DNA of 64,000 nt from contig DXVO01000022.1 in NCBI GenBank assembly GCA_019417325.1, positions 62,001-126,000 of the forward strand, given 5' to 3'. The stretch is from Parabacteroides sp. Lineage in GTDB: Bacteria > Bacteroidota > Bacteroidia > Bacteroidales > Tannerellaceae. This document shows, in pieces, positions 45,221 to 54,483 of the stretch. The notes under the pieces are model-generated. The model was not told where the DNA came from. It saw nothing but the letters and a program-made list of their open reading frames with translations, and made no database searches. Positions within the stretch are counted from its first letter, which is position 1, and the number at the start of each line of letters is the position of its first letter. Both the position numbers and the translations under genes were made by a program.

Positions 45221-46062
45221 TAGGGTTTCGGGGCTATGGCACGATCTTTCCAGGAATAGAAAAAGCGTTCCAGTGGAGCGATACTGTATCCGTCTTGCCA
45301 ATGGTCGGAGGTATCGTAAGGGTCGGCAAAGATAAGTATGTCATCGCCATAGAAATCGGGGGTGCCATTATTGTCGATGCCGATGATTACCACCCAATGT
45401 CCGTCCCAATCGCTCCATTCTACCATAACGGGCAGATTGTGCCGAAGTTGCATAGTAAGCCATAAGGCAAAGGTATCAGGGCAGGCGAATATAGGATAAA
45501 GGTTACCTTGGTCGCAAACCGGATAGCAATCACCTTCTTTCACCAAATCGGCAGGGGTATAGCCAGTACGGTAACTGGTGGCAACGATGCGAAAGCTATC
45601 GCGGGCAGAAAAATAATGGCAAAGTTCTTCCAACCTCGTACCATAATCTGCCATGCAGCAAGCTGTTCCGGGTTGTGCACCGGTACAATTCCGGTCGGTC
45701 ATACTATGCAAATTACAGGCAAGACTCCACTCTGTCTCGTCCAAACAGCCGAAATGTCGGAGAACCAGCAAGGCTGCGATATCACCACACGACCACTCGG
45801 TTGTCTGCTGCATCGTATGGAAATGTGTCAGGATAGTCAGCGTATCGCTTGATTGCAGATTAAAGAAATCAGGATTGACATAATACCGTGAATGCGGATT
45901 GTCACCCCGTGAGGCATAGGCATCTGCTCCTCCCTGCAAATCGTAATCCATTCCTGCAAGAAGCGACAGCTTTGCCTGCTTTGTGATTGCGACCTGTGCA
46001 TCCGCCACCACAGATGCCAAAAAAGTAAAAATCCCGATGATTGTAAATACTGTTCGTTTCAT
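45172..46062 (-). CDS. Secreted C39-like (papain-fold) protein
   Basis: This 296-residue secreted protein has a signal peptide (MKRTVFTIIGIFTFLASVVA, cut near DAQ). The fold is C39-like/papain: the likely nucleophile is the cysteine in TTEWSCGDIAALLVLRHFG and the likely histidine is in WSDWDGHWVVIIGIDNN. ILIFADPYD supplies the usual third residue. A cysteine-rich patch (NCTGAQPGTACCMADYG) sits between them. The substrate is unknown and no bacteriocin transporter or precursor is nearby, so it is not the usual C39 leader peptidase. Its 3' end overlaps thrC by 49 bp on the opposite strand. Confidence 0.72.
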   Translation of the reverse strand: MKRTVFTIIGIFTFLASVVADAQVAITKQAKLSLLAGMDYDLQGGADAYASRGDNPHSRYYVNPDFFNLQSSDTLTILTHFHTMQQTTEWSCGDIAALLVLRHFGCLDETEWSLACNLHSMTDRNCTGAQPGTACCMADYGTRLEELCHYFSARDSFRIVATSYRTGYTPADLVKEGDCYPVCDQGNLYPIFACPDTFALWLTMQLRHNLPVMVEWSDWDGHWVVIIGIDNNGTPDFYGDDILIFADPYDTSDHWQDGYSIAPLERFFYSWKDRAIAPKPYQLQPFLVVERSCSIK

Positions 46063-46083
46063 TGATTATATATTTATTACAAG

Positions 46084-46239
46084 CTAGTAAATTAGTTTAC
46101 ACACTTCACATGGTTTAAAGCTATCAGTTAATGCACCTATAATATCTACAATAAAAAAAATACCACTTTTCTTTTTCTTTATTCTACAGGGTGCAAACTT
46201 TTTTTCTTCAAAGATCTTAATTGCGTTTTGTTGTGTCAT
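46084..46239 (-). pseudogene. Truncated Bro-N/antirepressor-like gene (51 codons)
   Basis: A small leftward frame encodes MTQQNAIKIFEEKKFAPCRI, then a lysine run, GIFFIVDIIGALTDSFKPCE and a stop. The opening and the FFIVDIIGALTDS core resemble the N-terminus of Bro-N/DinD-like antirepressor proteins of Bacteroidetes (typically MTQQNAIKLFEerkVRt... sIvDVvavLTdS). Those proteins are several times longer. The present frame diverges after the core and stops, so I read it as a 3'-truncated remnant. It keeps a promoter 15 bp upstream and may still be expressed. Confidence 0.5.
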
Positions 46240-46253
46240 ATTGATTTATTACA

Positions 46254-46285
46254 CAAATATATCCTTTTTATCCTAAACCTATCAA
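46254..46285 (-). promoter_or_regulatory. Promoter of the Bro-N-like fragment
   Basis: Leftward TATATTTG (46261-46254) is an exact -7 match with TTG at 46285-46283, 21 bp upstream. The predicted transcript starts about 8 nt before the ATG at 46239. Confidence 0.5.
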
Positions 46286-46295
46286 CAGGTAGTTA

Positions 46296-46345
46296 TAAAA
46301 CAAATCAGGCAGCAGGGAGTTCAAGTATCGCTCCTCTACTGCCTG
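46296..46345 (-). terminator. Terminator of the SusCD/EEP operon
   Basis: A stem of about 14 bp with one bulge (46306-46319 with 46331-46345) is followed on the minus strand by ATTTGTTTTAT. It lies about 40 bp after the stop of the endonuclease/exonuclease/phosphatase gene. Confidence 0.7.
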
Positions 46346-46383
46346 GAATAGGGTCATTATAAATCAAGAATTATAATCTCCTT

Positions 46384-47229
46384 TTAGAACTCGGCAACTA
46401 CTAGTACCGGAAAATGGTCTGAAGGAGTACGGCCATACAATGTATTGGTCAACACCCCATACTTATCTATTGCGATATTACCGGTCACCCAGACATAATC
46501 AATCCGTTCATCTGTTTTTACCGTACTGTCATATCCATGATAGGTACATACCGGACCGAAAGGAGGTTCTTTTGTAATCTTATAAGCATCTTTCAGAAAA
46601 CCGCTTTTGTCGAGTATTTGTATAGGCTCGTCTATCGGGAATGCATTAAAATCTCCAGTCAGGAAAACAGGCATATCCCCAGCTATACTTTTGATACGGT
46701 CCATCATTAAATAAGAAGATTCCCGGCGAGCAACAACTCCTTCATGGTCGAAATGGACATTGAAAAAATAGAATTGCTTCCCACTCTTCATATCTTCGAA
46801 TTTACCCCATGAGCAAATACGGTTACAACAAGTTGCATCCCAGCCCAAACCCGGTTTATCCGGTGTTTCCGATAACCAGAAATTACCCTGTTCCAACACC
46901 TTAAAACGATCCGCCCGGTAGAATATGGCAGAATGTTCACCGGCATCCTTCCCGTCATCCCTTCCTGCACCTATATATTTATAGATACCCAATTCCAGAA
47001 TATCATTCAACTGGTGACTAAAGCCTTCCTGTGTTCCGAACAAGTCGTAATCGACGAAACGCAATAAGTCTTTTACCATTCCTTTCCGGTGCGACCACGA
47101 ATCATCTCCATCCGAAGGAGTATCCATCCGTAAATTAAATGTCCCGATTTTCAAAACTTCTTTGTTTTCAGCATGTGCTAATATGAATACTGCAAAAAGT
47201 AATGTAATTGCTAAAAATATTCTTTTCAT
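46384..47229 (-). CDS. Secreted endonuclease/exonuclease/phosphatase-family protein
   Basis: The 281-residue protein has a signal peptide (MKRIFLAITLLFAVFILAHA) and the complete DNase I/EEP catalytic set. The set comprises KIGTFNLRMD (metal-binding Asn), GTQEGFSHQ (Glu), FFNVHFDHEG (His), FLTGDFNAFP (Asp and Asn), and the terminal TPSDHFPV (Asp-His). The superfamily includes nucleases, inositol phosphatases and sphingomyelinases, so the substrate is a phosphodiester or phosphomonoester in the periplasm or at the surface. It lies 30 bp downstream of susD and is the only enzyme of the uptake locus. Confidence 0.87.
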   Translation of the reverse strand: MKRIFLAITLLFAVFILAHAENKEVLKIGTFNLRMDTPSDGDDSWSHRKGMVKDLLRFVDYDLFGTQEGFSHQLNDILELGIYKYIGAGRDDGKDAGEHSAIFYRADRFKVLEQGNFWLSETPDKPGLGWDATCCNRICSWGKFEDMKSGKQFYFFNVHFDHEGVVARRESSYLMMDRIKSIAGDMPVFLTGDFNAFPIDEPIQILDKSGFLKDAYKITKEPPFGPVCTYHGYDSTVKTDERIDYVWVTGNIAIDKYGVLTNTLYGRTPSDHFPVLVVAEF

Positions 47230-47259
47230 ACCATTATTTATTTTATTTGTATAGATTCG

Positions 47260-49026
47260 TTACCAACCCGGATTTTGTTCCAATTTAGGATTCATGATTA
47301 TATCCATTTCCGGAATCGGATATAAATAATGTTTATTATCCCATACACGGGGAATATTGTTTAACCAAGTCAATTCACCTTTTGTATTTCCTGATAAACG
47401 CTGAGGGTTCACTTTACCTGCTTTTGTTTCCGAAACCACAACATATGTCACTCCGGATACAGGATTCTCCACATTTTCGTTCATTGTAAAACAAACATCC
47501 AGAATGCCATCTTCATTCAAATCCATTGGCTTATCAAGTTCCGGGACATAAAAGCCATTCCATGGCATAGTCATCAAATCTCCTTTCTTCCAACGTAATA
47601 AATCGCTGAAACGTAATCCCTCAAACACTAACTCTATACCTCTTTCACGGCGGATTTCAAGTAAGGACGGATCTGTTATTTCCGGAAAATAGTGGATTTG
47701 TAAATAGGTATCCGCTTTTACAGGTTTTGTATCCAACCCTCCTGTTATACCAGCTCTCTCGCGTAAAGCTCCAATTGTATTTTTCCAATCTTCATCAGTT
47801 AAAGAACCTAGTTCGGCTTTCGCTTCCGCATAGTTCAACAGCACTTCCGCATAACGAATTACAGGGATGCAATTGTCATTATTCGCCCCACTATCATAAA
47901 ATACATCATCCAGGCAATATTTGATAGGTTGGTATCCGGTATACGTATAAGAAAAAACAGGAGGAGCAGGAGTTTCAACTCCGCCGTCAATACGTTTGTA
48001 GTCTCCCATACGTATCGTCTGTTGTAAGCGTTTATCACGGTTCTTCACCTCATCCATAAAAACCATTGTCTCATACCCCTGTTTATTGGTAAAGGGAGTT
48101 CCATCTATATTCAGATACGTATTTACAAATGTCCGGATCAGATTTAAGCGAGGCCCATAAGTCGCACTTGTCCAATACCAGTTCGCATCATTCAGGACAC
48201 TCAGCGACTGATCGCATACGGCAGCCAACATCACTTCCGATGCCACAGGCTTTTTACTAACAAACAAATCCCGATAAGACTTTTCCGTCCCGGTTGAAGT
48301 ATACAACTTAAACCCGGAATGATTCATCACATTCTCTGCTGCATCCTTTGCTTCCGTCAACCAGGTGCTTGCTGTCTCAGCCAGTCCGTATTCCGTATGA
48401 TATTTACGGAAAGTCCCTTCAAACAGGCAGACTCTCGATTTAAAGGCTTGTGCCACATATTTTGTAATCAAGGAACTATTCGGATCATTCGTCGTCGTGA
48501 TATATTCACAGGCAAAATTCAAATCCGCCAATACAGAATCCATAACCAAAGTCCGTGCGTCTCTCCCTGCATATAAATCCGGATCATCGACTTCCATTGC
48601 TTTATTAATCCAAGGTACATCCCCGAACCGTTTTACTTTATCAAAATAAAACCAGGCACGGAAAAAACGTGCTAACCCCAGATAATTCATCCGGACACTT
48701 TCCGATACCTTGTTATCCGTACAATTCTGAATAAAATAATTCACGTTCCGGAGTTTCTCCCACTCCCATCCGTCACTTTGTTGCGGACCATACGCATCTT
48801 TCATAATAAAAGAAGGAACCAATGCCCGTGCCGCATAATCACACATATTATCTGCCTGATGTGCACTGGAAGGGGTAGGCAATATATCATAAAAGGAATT
48901 GGAATATAATTCCAAACCATTCTCGGTACTGAATACAGGATCCTTAGCTACCTCTGATACAGGAATTTCATCCAAGTTACAAGAGAACAGAGCTACGACA
49001 CCTATTGTATATATTATCTTTTTCAT
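47260..49026 (-). CDS. SusD/RagB-family nutrient-binding lipoprotein
   Basis: This 588-residue surface lipoprotein has a very short signal peptide with the cysteine in GVVALFSCNLDE. The SusD-like TPR region begins around NYFIQNCTDNKVSESVRMNYLGLARFFRAWFY (residues about 95-125), a hallmark of the family. The RagB/SusD C-terminal part includes VIRYAEVLLNYAEAKAELG and EIRRERGIELVFEGLRFSDLLRWKKGD. It forms the lid of the SusC channel encoded 15 bp upstream. The ligand is unknown. Confidence 0.93.
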   Translation of the reverse strand: MKKIIYTIGVVALFSCNLDEIPVSEVAKDPVFSTENGLELYSNSFYDILPTPSSAHQADNMCDYAARALVPSFIMKDAYGPQQSDGWEWEKLRNVNYFIQNCTDNKVSESVRMNYLGLARFFRAWFYFDKVKRFGDVPWINKAMEVDDPDLYAGRDARTLVMDSVLADLNFACEYITTTNDPNSSLITKYVAQAFKSRVCLFEGTFRKYHTEYGLAETASTWLTEAKDAAENVMNHSGFKLYTSTGTEKSYRDLFVSKKPVASEVMLAAVCDQSLSVLNDANWYWTSATYGPRLNLIRTFVNTYLNIDGTPFTNKQGYETMVFMDEVKNRDKRLQQTIRMGDYKRIDGGVETPAPPVFSYTYTGYQPIKYCLDDVFYDSGANNDNCIPVIRYAEVLLNYAEAKAELGSLTDEDWKNTIGALRERAGITGGLDTKPVKADTYLQIHYFPEITDPSLLEIRRERGIELVFEGLRFSDLLRWKKGDLMTMPWNGFYVPELDKPMDLNEDGILDVCFTMNENVENPVSGVTYVVVSETKAGKVNPQRLSGNTKGELTWLNNIPRVWDNKHYLYPIPEMDIIMNPKLEQNPGW

Positions 49027-49041
49027 AATGTATCTCTTTAA

Positions 49042-52000
49042 TTAGAATGTAACTGATAAACCGAAGCTAATACTTTTCAATATGGGATAATTGTATCCAT
49101 TTCCGGAATTACCTTCCGTCAAATCCTTATCAGATCCTCTCACAGCCTCGACATCCAAATCCTTCGAATGTTTGTAGAAAGGAGACCAGCTCCAAAGATT
49201 TTCCCCGGAAATATACACCTTTGCATTCTGCATTCTGATTTTTGAGACGATGCTACGCGGCAGCGTATAGCCAATCTGGAGATTCTTCATCCTGATATAA
49301 GCTATATTCTGTAAATAGCGTGTTTGTTTCAGGTTCAATTCCGCATAAGGCTCTTCTGAGGCATAGCCTCGTAAGCGCGGGAAATAAGTATCCGGATTCT
49401 CTTCACTCCAGATATTTCCTAAATGAGATTTAGGCATATCGTTATAAGGCCGATTGTACATTCCCCAAAAATAAGAAGCCTCCGAGCCCGGCCACCAGTC
49501 CTGCTTGCCTACGCCCTGGAAAAAAGCAGAAACAAAGAAATTTCTCCAGTCGGCACTTAAATTAAAACTATAGATGAAACTGGGTTCACTATTACCAATA
49601 ATTTTCTGGTCCCCGGGATTGTCTACCGTATTATTCCCATAATCGATCACACGGTCTTCATTCAAATCTTTAAACTTGATATCACCCGGTAACCATTGTC
49701 CAGCCGTAGCACCCGCATAAAAATAAGGCTGCTTCGCATGAGTATCTATATCTTCCTGCGAGGTGAAAAATCCTTCCGTCTCATACCCCCAGATTTCTCC
49801 GACTTTCATTCCTTCATAATAATAACCGTCACCTAATTTCTTTTCCGGATTATTATATTTATCTATTGTCGACTGATAATCAGCAAGAGTGAAACGTAAC
49901 TCATAATTAAACGGTTTGCCGGCCAACGGGAACTGGTCTCGCCAAGACACACTTAATTCAAACCCTTTTGTGGTAAGGTCGGCATAGTTCCCCTTCGGCA
50001 CATCCGTTCCGAAAACAGCAGGAAGAGACATCCCTACCGTAAACATATCGGTAGTCTTTCTCTGATATATATCACCCGAGAAATGCAGACGATTTGACAA
50101 AAACGATAAATCCAATCCCAAATTCAATGTGGTCGATTTCTCCCAGGTCAGACCTAAAGGGATCACAGCCGGCTGACTGGTATATTGCGGGCGTATTCCA
50201 TTTAATATCCGTTCAGACTGTTGAATCTTAAACAGTTCCTGGAATGAATACGGGTCAATATTACCATTCCCCAAAGAACCGTAAGATGCACGTATCTTCA
50301 AATCGGAAAATACTTCTTCCGGAACTTTCCAGAAAGGCTCTTGTGAAACTCTCCAACCAGCAGAGACAGATGGGAAAAATGCATATTGGGAATCTGACGG
50401 AAATTTGGAAGAACCATCCAGGCGTCCGTTCACTTCCAATAAATAACGATTATCAAACACATAATTCAAACGGAAAAAGCCTCCGGACAAACGCCATTTC
50501 GAATATCCACCGCCCGTATTGATAGTCTGTCCAAGAGCCATATTCATATCCTTAGCATCGTCAAAAATCAAACCGTTCCTCAACACATTGACGTTCTTCA
50601 TTTGGGACTGTTCATAATTATATCCCAGCATCGCTTTGAAATAATGTTTATCTTTGAAGGTATCCTCAAATTCCCCATAGATATTACTTGCCAGATAGGT
50701 AGTTGTCTTATTTGTATTTTGTATATCATTTTTAGAAGAGCCTACATATTCCACTACACCCGGACGACGGCTAAAAGGAACCGGTACCCGGATTCGGGTC
50801 TGGTCGTTATCATTATTCTGGAAAGTAAAATCTCCTTTTATCCGCAATTTGTTTTTAAAGAAACTTGCAGTAGCACTTACTGTGTTCTTCAAAATTCGCT
50901 GGTCCGTATCTATACCATTCTTTCCATACCACATGTCGCCTACCGTGTAAGCTGCAGAATGAGTTAATGTGCCGTCCGGATTAAACATCGGAGACAAGAT
51001 ATGTCCTTCATCCGCTATATTGCGCCAGATACCTCCGCCTTCACCTACATTCAACGGATTATGGTAATTCATACTGGAATATTCCAGATTATCATCAACT
51101 TTCAACCAATCAAATACCTGTATGGAACCTTTTGCACGCAAATTGAATAACTTATAATCATCCGTATTATAACGAAATAACCCGTCCTGCCCATAATAAC
51201 GACCGGTTACATAGAAACTGCTCTTTCCACTACTTCCGGAAACTGAGATATTATGGTCCGTGGCAAATGTGGATTTTTTATACAATTCTTTATACCAATC
51301 CGTATTACCATAATATACATAATCTCCGTTCGGTCCGATTTCGACTTCCGGCAATCCGGGTGTTTCCGAGCGGCGTCTCAGTTCTTCCAGATATTCCTGT
51401 GAAAACTTCAGCGTCTTATTTATATTCTGCGGAGTTTGTGAATAGTCATAATATGCACTCCACGCCTCATTGAAATATTTGGCATATGTATAGCCATCTG
51501 TTACTACATCTGGAACTTTTGTAGGTGATTTCACGGTGAAATTACCGGAATAAGTCACCGAAGTCTTGTCTTTTGACGGATTCTTTGTGGAAATTAGCAC
51601 AACACCGAAAGCACCTCTCGCACCATAAATTGCAGCAGAGGCAGCATCCTTTAAAACAGAAACGCTTGCTATATCATTCGGATTTAACATACTGGGGTCA
51701 CCTTCCACACCATCTATCAAAACCAACGCACTACCTTTCTGTCCGATAGATGTGGTTCCACGAATATTATATTCGGCTGTACGGGTCGGCTTGCCATCCG
51801 TCATCGTAATATTCAGATTGGGAATTGTTCCTTGTAAAGCCTGGGTAACATTTGAAATGGAACGGTTGTCAAACACCTCACTTGTCACTTGTTCCACCGC
51901 GCCGGTAAGATTAACTTTTTTCTGTGTTCCATATCCAACCACAACAATCTCTTCCAACTTTTGAGTATCCTCACGTATCGTTACAGTCAGATTTTTTTTA

Positions 52001-52551
52001 CCTTGAACCGGGACATTCTGTGCCAGATAACCGATATAAGATACTTGTAATACATCATTATCCGATGCTTCGATAGAAAAACGACCATCCAAGTCAGTAA
52101 TCGTACCGTTAGATGAACCCTTTACCAAAACATTTGCCCCAATAACAGGTTCTCCCAAGGCATCCACAATCATACCTGTTACCTTATGTAACGATTTCTT
52201 TGCCTGCGCTACTATCCCGGGTCTAATAAATAAAGCAATTTGCTTATTCGTAATTTCAAATTCGAGGTTAGTTGGCTTCAACATGGATTGTAAAGCCACA
52301 TCAATAAGCTGGTCGGTAACTTTCAAACTAACCTTTTGTGCCAGGTCTGTTTTATTACTGTCGTAAAAGAACGTATAACCACTTACTTGCTCTATCTTCA
52401 GGATAGCCTCTTTCAATGGTATATTTGAAAATGAGATTGTTATTTTTTTATCTGTTGCCTCAGAAGCTAACAAACGGAAAGAAAAGCATATAAGAAAAAA
52501 TATAACTAATAAACAATCCCTTCTTTTAGTAAATTGTTTTCTATTCTTCAT
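49042..52551 (-). CDS. SusC/RagA TonB-dependent receptor with STN domain
   Basis: The ~1169-residue outer-membrane transporter has a signal peptide. An N-terminal STN signalling domain follows (ITISFSNIPLKEAILKIEQVSG), then a carboxypeptidase-like domain (VTGMIVDALGEPVIGANVLVKG). The TonB/plug region contains LEEIVVVGYGTQKKVNLTGAV and a 22-strand barrel ends ILKSISFGLSVTF. The STN domain contacts FecR, so ligand passage can activate the neighbouring sigma factor. I start at the ATG at 52551 (MKNRKQFTKRR). An ATG at 52581 directly abuts a hairpin and is the alternative. Confidence 0.94.
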   Translation of the reverse strand: MKNRKQFTKRRDCLLVIFFLICFSFRLLASEATDKKITISFSNIPLKEAILKIEQVSGYTFFYDSNKTDLAQKVSLKVTDQLIDVALQSMLKPTNLEFEITNKQIALFIRPGIVAQAKKSLHKVTGMIVDALGEPVIGANVLVKGSSNGTITDLDGRFSIEASDNDVLQVSYIGYLAQNVPVQGKKNLTVTIREDTQKLEEIVVVGYGTQKKVNLTGAVEQVTSEVFDNRSISNVTQALQGTIPNLNITMTDGKPTRTAEYNIRGTTSIGQKGSALVLIDGVEGDPSMLNPNDIASVSVLKDAASAAIYGARGAFGVVLISTKNPSKDKTSVTYSGNFTVKSPTKVPDVVTDGYTYAKYFNEAWSAYYDYSQTPQNINKTLKFSQEYLEELRRRSETPGLPEVEIGPNGDYVYYGNTDWYKELYKKSTFATDHNISVSGSSGKSSFYVTGRYYGQDGLFRYNTDDYKLFNLRAKGSIQVFDWLKVDDNLEYSSMNYHNPLNVGEGGGIWRNIADEGHILSPMFNPDGTLTHSAAYTVGDMWYGKNGIDTDQRILKNTVSATASFFKNKLRIKGDFTFQNNDNDQTRIRVPVPFSRRPGVVEYVGSSKNDIQNTNKTTTYLASNIYGEFEDTFKDKHYFKAMLGYNYEQSQMKNVNVLRNGLIFDDAKDMNMALGQTINTGGGYSKWRLSGGFFRLNYVFDNRYLLEVNGRLDGSSKFPSDSQYAFFPSVSAGWRVSQEPFWKVPEEVFSDLKIRASYGSLGNGNIDPYSFQELFKIQQSERILNGIRPQYTSQPAVIPLGLTWEKSTTLNLGLDLSFLSNRLHFSGDIYQRKTTDMFTVGMSLPAVFGTDVPKGNYADLTTKGFELSVSWRDQFPLAGKPFNYELRFTLADYQSTIDKYNNPEKKLGDGYYYEGMKVGEIWGYETEGFFTSQEDIDTHAKQPYFYAGATAGQWLPGDIKFKDLNEDRVIDYGNNTVDNPGDQKIIGNSEPSFIYSFNLSADWRNFFVSAFFQGVGKQDWWPGSEASYFWGMYNRPYNDMPKSHLGNIWSEENPDTYFPRLRGYASEEPYAELNLKQTRYLQNIAYIRMKNLQIGYTLPRSIVSKIRMQNAKVYISGENLWSWSPFYKHSKDLDVEAVRGSDKDLTEGNSGNGYNYPILKSISFGLSVTF

Positions 52552-52581
52552 ATATTTGTATGAATTTAAAGTTAACTTCAT

Positions 52582-52683
52582 AGTCTGCTCAAACGGCCAA
52601 ATTTGAACAGCAGACTGTGAATGATTCGATTTAAATTAGAGAGCTTGCTCCCTGGGAAGGCTTAAGTGTTTACTTAGGCCTTC
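52582..52683 (-). promoter_or_regulatory. Two hairpins in the FecR-SusC gap
   Basis: A 12-bp stem with a 4-nt loop (52656-52667 with 52672-52683, one wobble) lacks a T-run. A second stem (AGTCTGCT at 52582-52589 with AGCAGACT at 52609-52616, extended by a further CAAA/TTTG) ends one base before the possible susC ATG at 52581. Together they may be RNA processing or translation-control elements that set SusC output relative to FecR. Confidence 0.5.
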
Positions 52684-52719
52684 TGTTATTATTATATAGT
52701 CCGTATTATTTCATAGGCA

Positions 52720-53721
52720 TTACTTTTTCAGGGGTTTCACATATGTTATTTTCACATGGTCGTTCTCATCAAACGCGTATGAAATCGGATTGATACGCGA
52801 CATGATACGGAGAATGACTTCCAATGATTCGTTTTTAACGGTAAATGTATATGCCAAGGTATCCGGAACAGCAGCATCCACTTCTATTTTGACATTATAC
52901 CATTTTTCCAGATAACGGACGATATAACGGAGAGACTTTGCCTCAAAACGGATACTTTCGTTTGCCCAGAAAGATTCGAAAGAAACATCAGCCAGTCCCA
53001 CATTCAAAGTTTTATCTTTCTTATTCAACTGAACGATTTCTCCCGGATGCAAATAAGTTTCCTGTCCTCCCGCAGCAACAGATACCGAACCCCGGAAGAG
53101 TGTTACTGAAATATTATCCTCTCCAGAATAAGACTTTACATCAAAACGCGTACCATGTACTTTCACCTTCATTTCCGAGGCATTAACAATAAAAGGATGC
53201 TGTTCATCTTTCTTTATATCGAATAAGGCTTCCCCGTTCAACGAAACCTCACGATTATCCGAAAAATTTGACGTATACTCTAATGTTGAACCTGTATTCA
53301 ACCAAACCGTACTGCTATCCGGTAGCAATAATTTCGATTTTCCGGTTAATGCCGAATAAACCAAGCGGGTATTCGGATAGCCATTAAAATGTCCGATTCC
53401 ATATAAGGCAGAAAAAGTAAGTGAGATTATCAATAAAACAGAAGCAACCGCTACCATCATACGGTATTTCCGTAAGGATACTACTTTCCTGCAAGTTTTC
53501 TTACTATTCATTTTATTTTCCAACAGTTTCCAATAGTAAGGAGTGTCCGGTTCATAAGACGAAGCCTCTTCGCGAATATCATTCCATAAAGTCTCCAATT
53601 CATAAAACAAAGTGGCGTTTTCACTCAAAAGAAACCATTTTTGAAAAAACAGTTCTTCCTCTTCATCTGTTTCCCCTTTCAAATGGGAGATAATTAATTG
53701 CCATGGTATATTCTTGTGCAT
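52720..53721 (-). CDS. FecR-family anti-sigma factor
   Basis: The 333-residue protein has a cytoplasmic N-terminal region that binds sigma, a single TM helix near residues 80-105 (MMVAVASVLLIISLTFSALYG), a periplasmic FecR domain (TGKSKLLLPDSSTVWLNTGSTLEY) and a C-terminal DUF4974-like domain. It should relay contact from the STN domain of the SusC protein to the ECF sigma factor. I use the ATG at 53721; the frame start at 53751 is GTG. Confidence 0.92.
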   Translation of the reverse strand: MHKNIPWQLIISHLKGETDEEEELFFQKWFLLSENATLFYELETLWNDIREEASSYEPDTPYYWKLLENKMNSKKTCRKVVSLRKYRMMVAVASVLLIISLTFSALYGIGHFNGYPNTRLVYSALTGKSKLLLPDSSTVWLNTGSTLEYTSNFSDNREVSLNGEALFDIKKDEQHPFIVNASEMKVKVHGTRFDVKSYSGEDNISVTLFRGSVSVAAGGQETYLHPGEIVQLNKKDKTLNVGLADVSFESFWANESIRFEAKSLRYIVRYLEKWYNVKIEVDAAVPDTLAYTFTVKNESLEVILRIMSRINPISYAFDENDHVKITYVKPLKK

Positions 53722-53811
53722 AAAATAAATCTTCTTTTTACAGTAAGACACATCAAAGGAATAGAACCCTACTCCATTTTTTCTGTTTTTTTGAAGATTA
53801 TAAAAAAAGAT

Positions 53812-54360
53812 TTACCACAAATAAGAATAAGCATCTCCCAAGTAAGCTCGTATTTGCTTTAAGGCTTTGGTTATCTGCGCCTCCACGGCTTTTACCGTTA
53901 TATTTAGTTGATAGGCGATTTCTTTATTCGATAAGTTTTCCGTCCGGCTTTTATTAAATACTTCCCGGCATTTAGGGGATAAAGACAAGATTGCTTCCTG
54001 TATCAAACGCTGTAGCTCTTTTATCTCAAAAGTATCATCATTCTCAAACCGTTCCAATGAAGAAAAATCATTTAACGTAACAAAACGGTCATTATTTCTT
54101 AAATAGTTCAATGCCCTATTACGTACCGACTGAAATAGATAGGCTTTCAAAGTGATTTCTACTTGCAGGGTTTCCCGTTTTTCCCATATTCCCGCAAATA
54201 TATCCAATACAATATCTTCTGCAACTCCAGGTTCCCTGATATATAAGCGAATAAAACGGCACAAACAGGGGAAATATAACTCAAACAAATGCTTGAAAGC
54301 CAAATGATCCCCTGCTTTTATTAAATTCAGAATAAATAAGTCATCTGTTATTTTATCCAT
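53812..54360 (-). CDS. ECF RNA polymerase sigma factor (Bacteroidetes sigma-70 family)
   Basis: The 182-residue protein has sigma region 2 (HLAFKHLFELYFPCLCRFIRLY, EDIVLDIFAGIWEKRE) and a region 4 helix-turn-helix (ALSLSPKCREVFNKSRTENLSNKEIAYQLNI). It is typical of the sigma/FecR/SusC signalling sets and would direct transcription of the uptake operon. Its own start is preceded by a vegetative -7 element. Confidence 0.93.
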   Translation of the reverse strand: MDKITDDLFILNLIKAGDHLAFKHLFELYFPCLCRFIRLYIREPGVAEDIVLDIFAGIWEKRETLQVEITLKAYLFQSVRNRALNYLRNNDRFVTLNDFSSLERFENDDTFEIKELQRLIQEAILSLSPKCREVFNKSRTENLSNKEIAYQLNITVKAVEAQITKALKQIRAYLGDAYSYLW

Positions 54361-54392
54361 CTATTCACTCCCTTGCTCTAACACATCACATG

Positions 54393-54400
54393 CAAACATA
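54393..54400 (-). promoter_or_regulatory. -7 promoter element for the ECF sigma gene
   Basis: Leftward TATGTTTG is an exact TAnnTTTG match about 33 bp before the ATG; no clear -33 element is present. Base-level expression of the sigma/anti-sigma pair from this site is plausible. Confidence 0.45.
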
Positions 54401-54483
54401 TATAAAAAAATATGAATATACATGATGAACATCCATGTTTAATACTTTTCCGAGAGTCATAATATCTGGAAAACACCTGTTAT

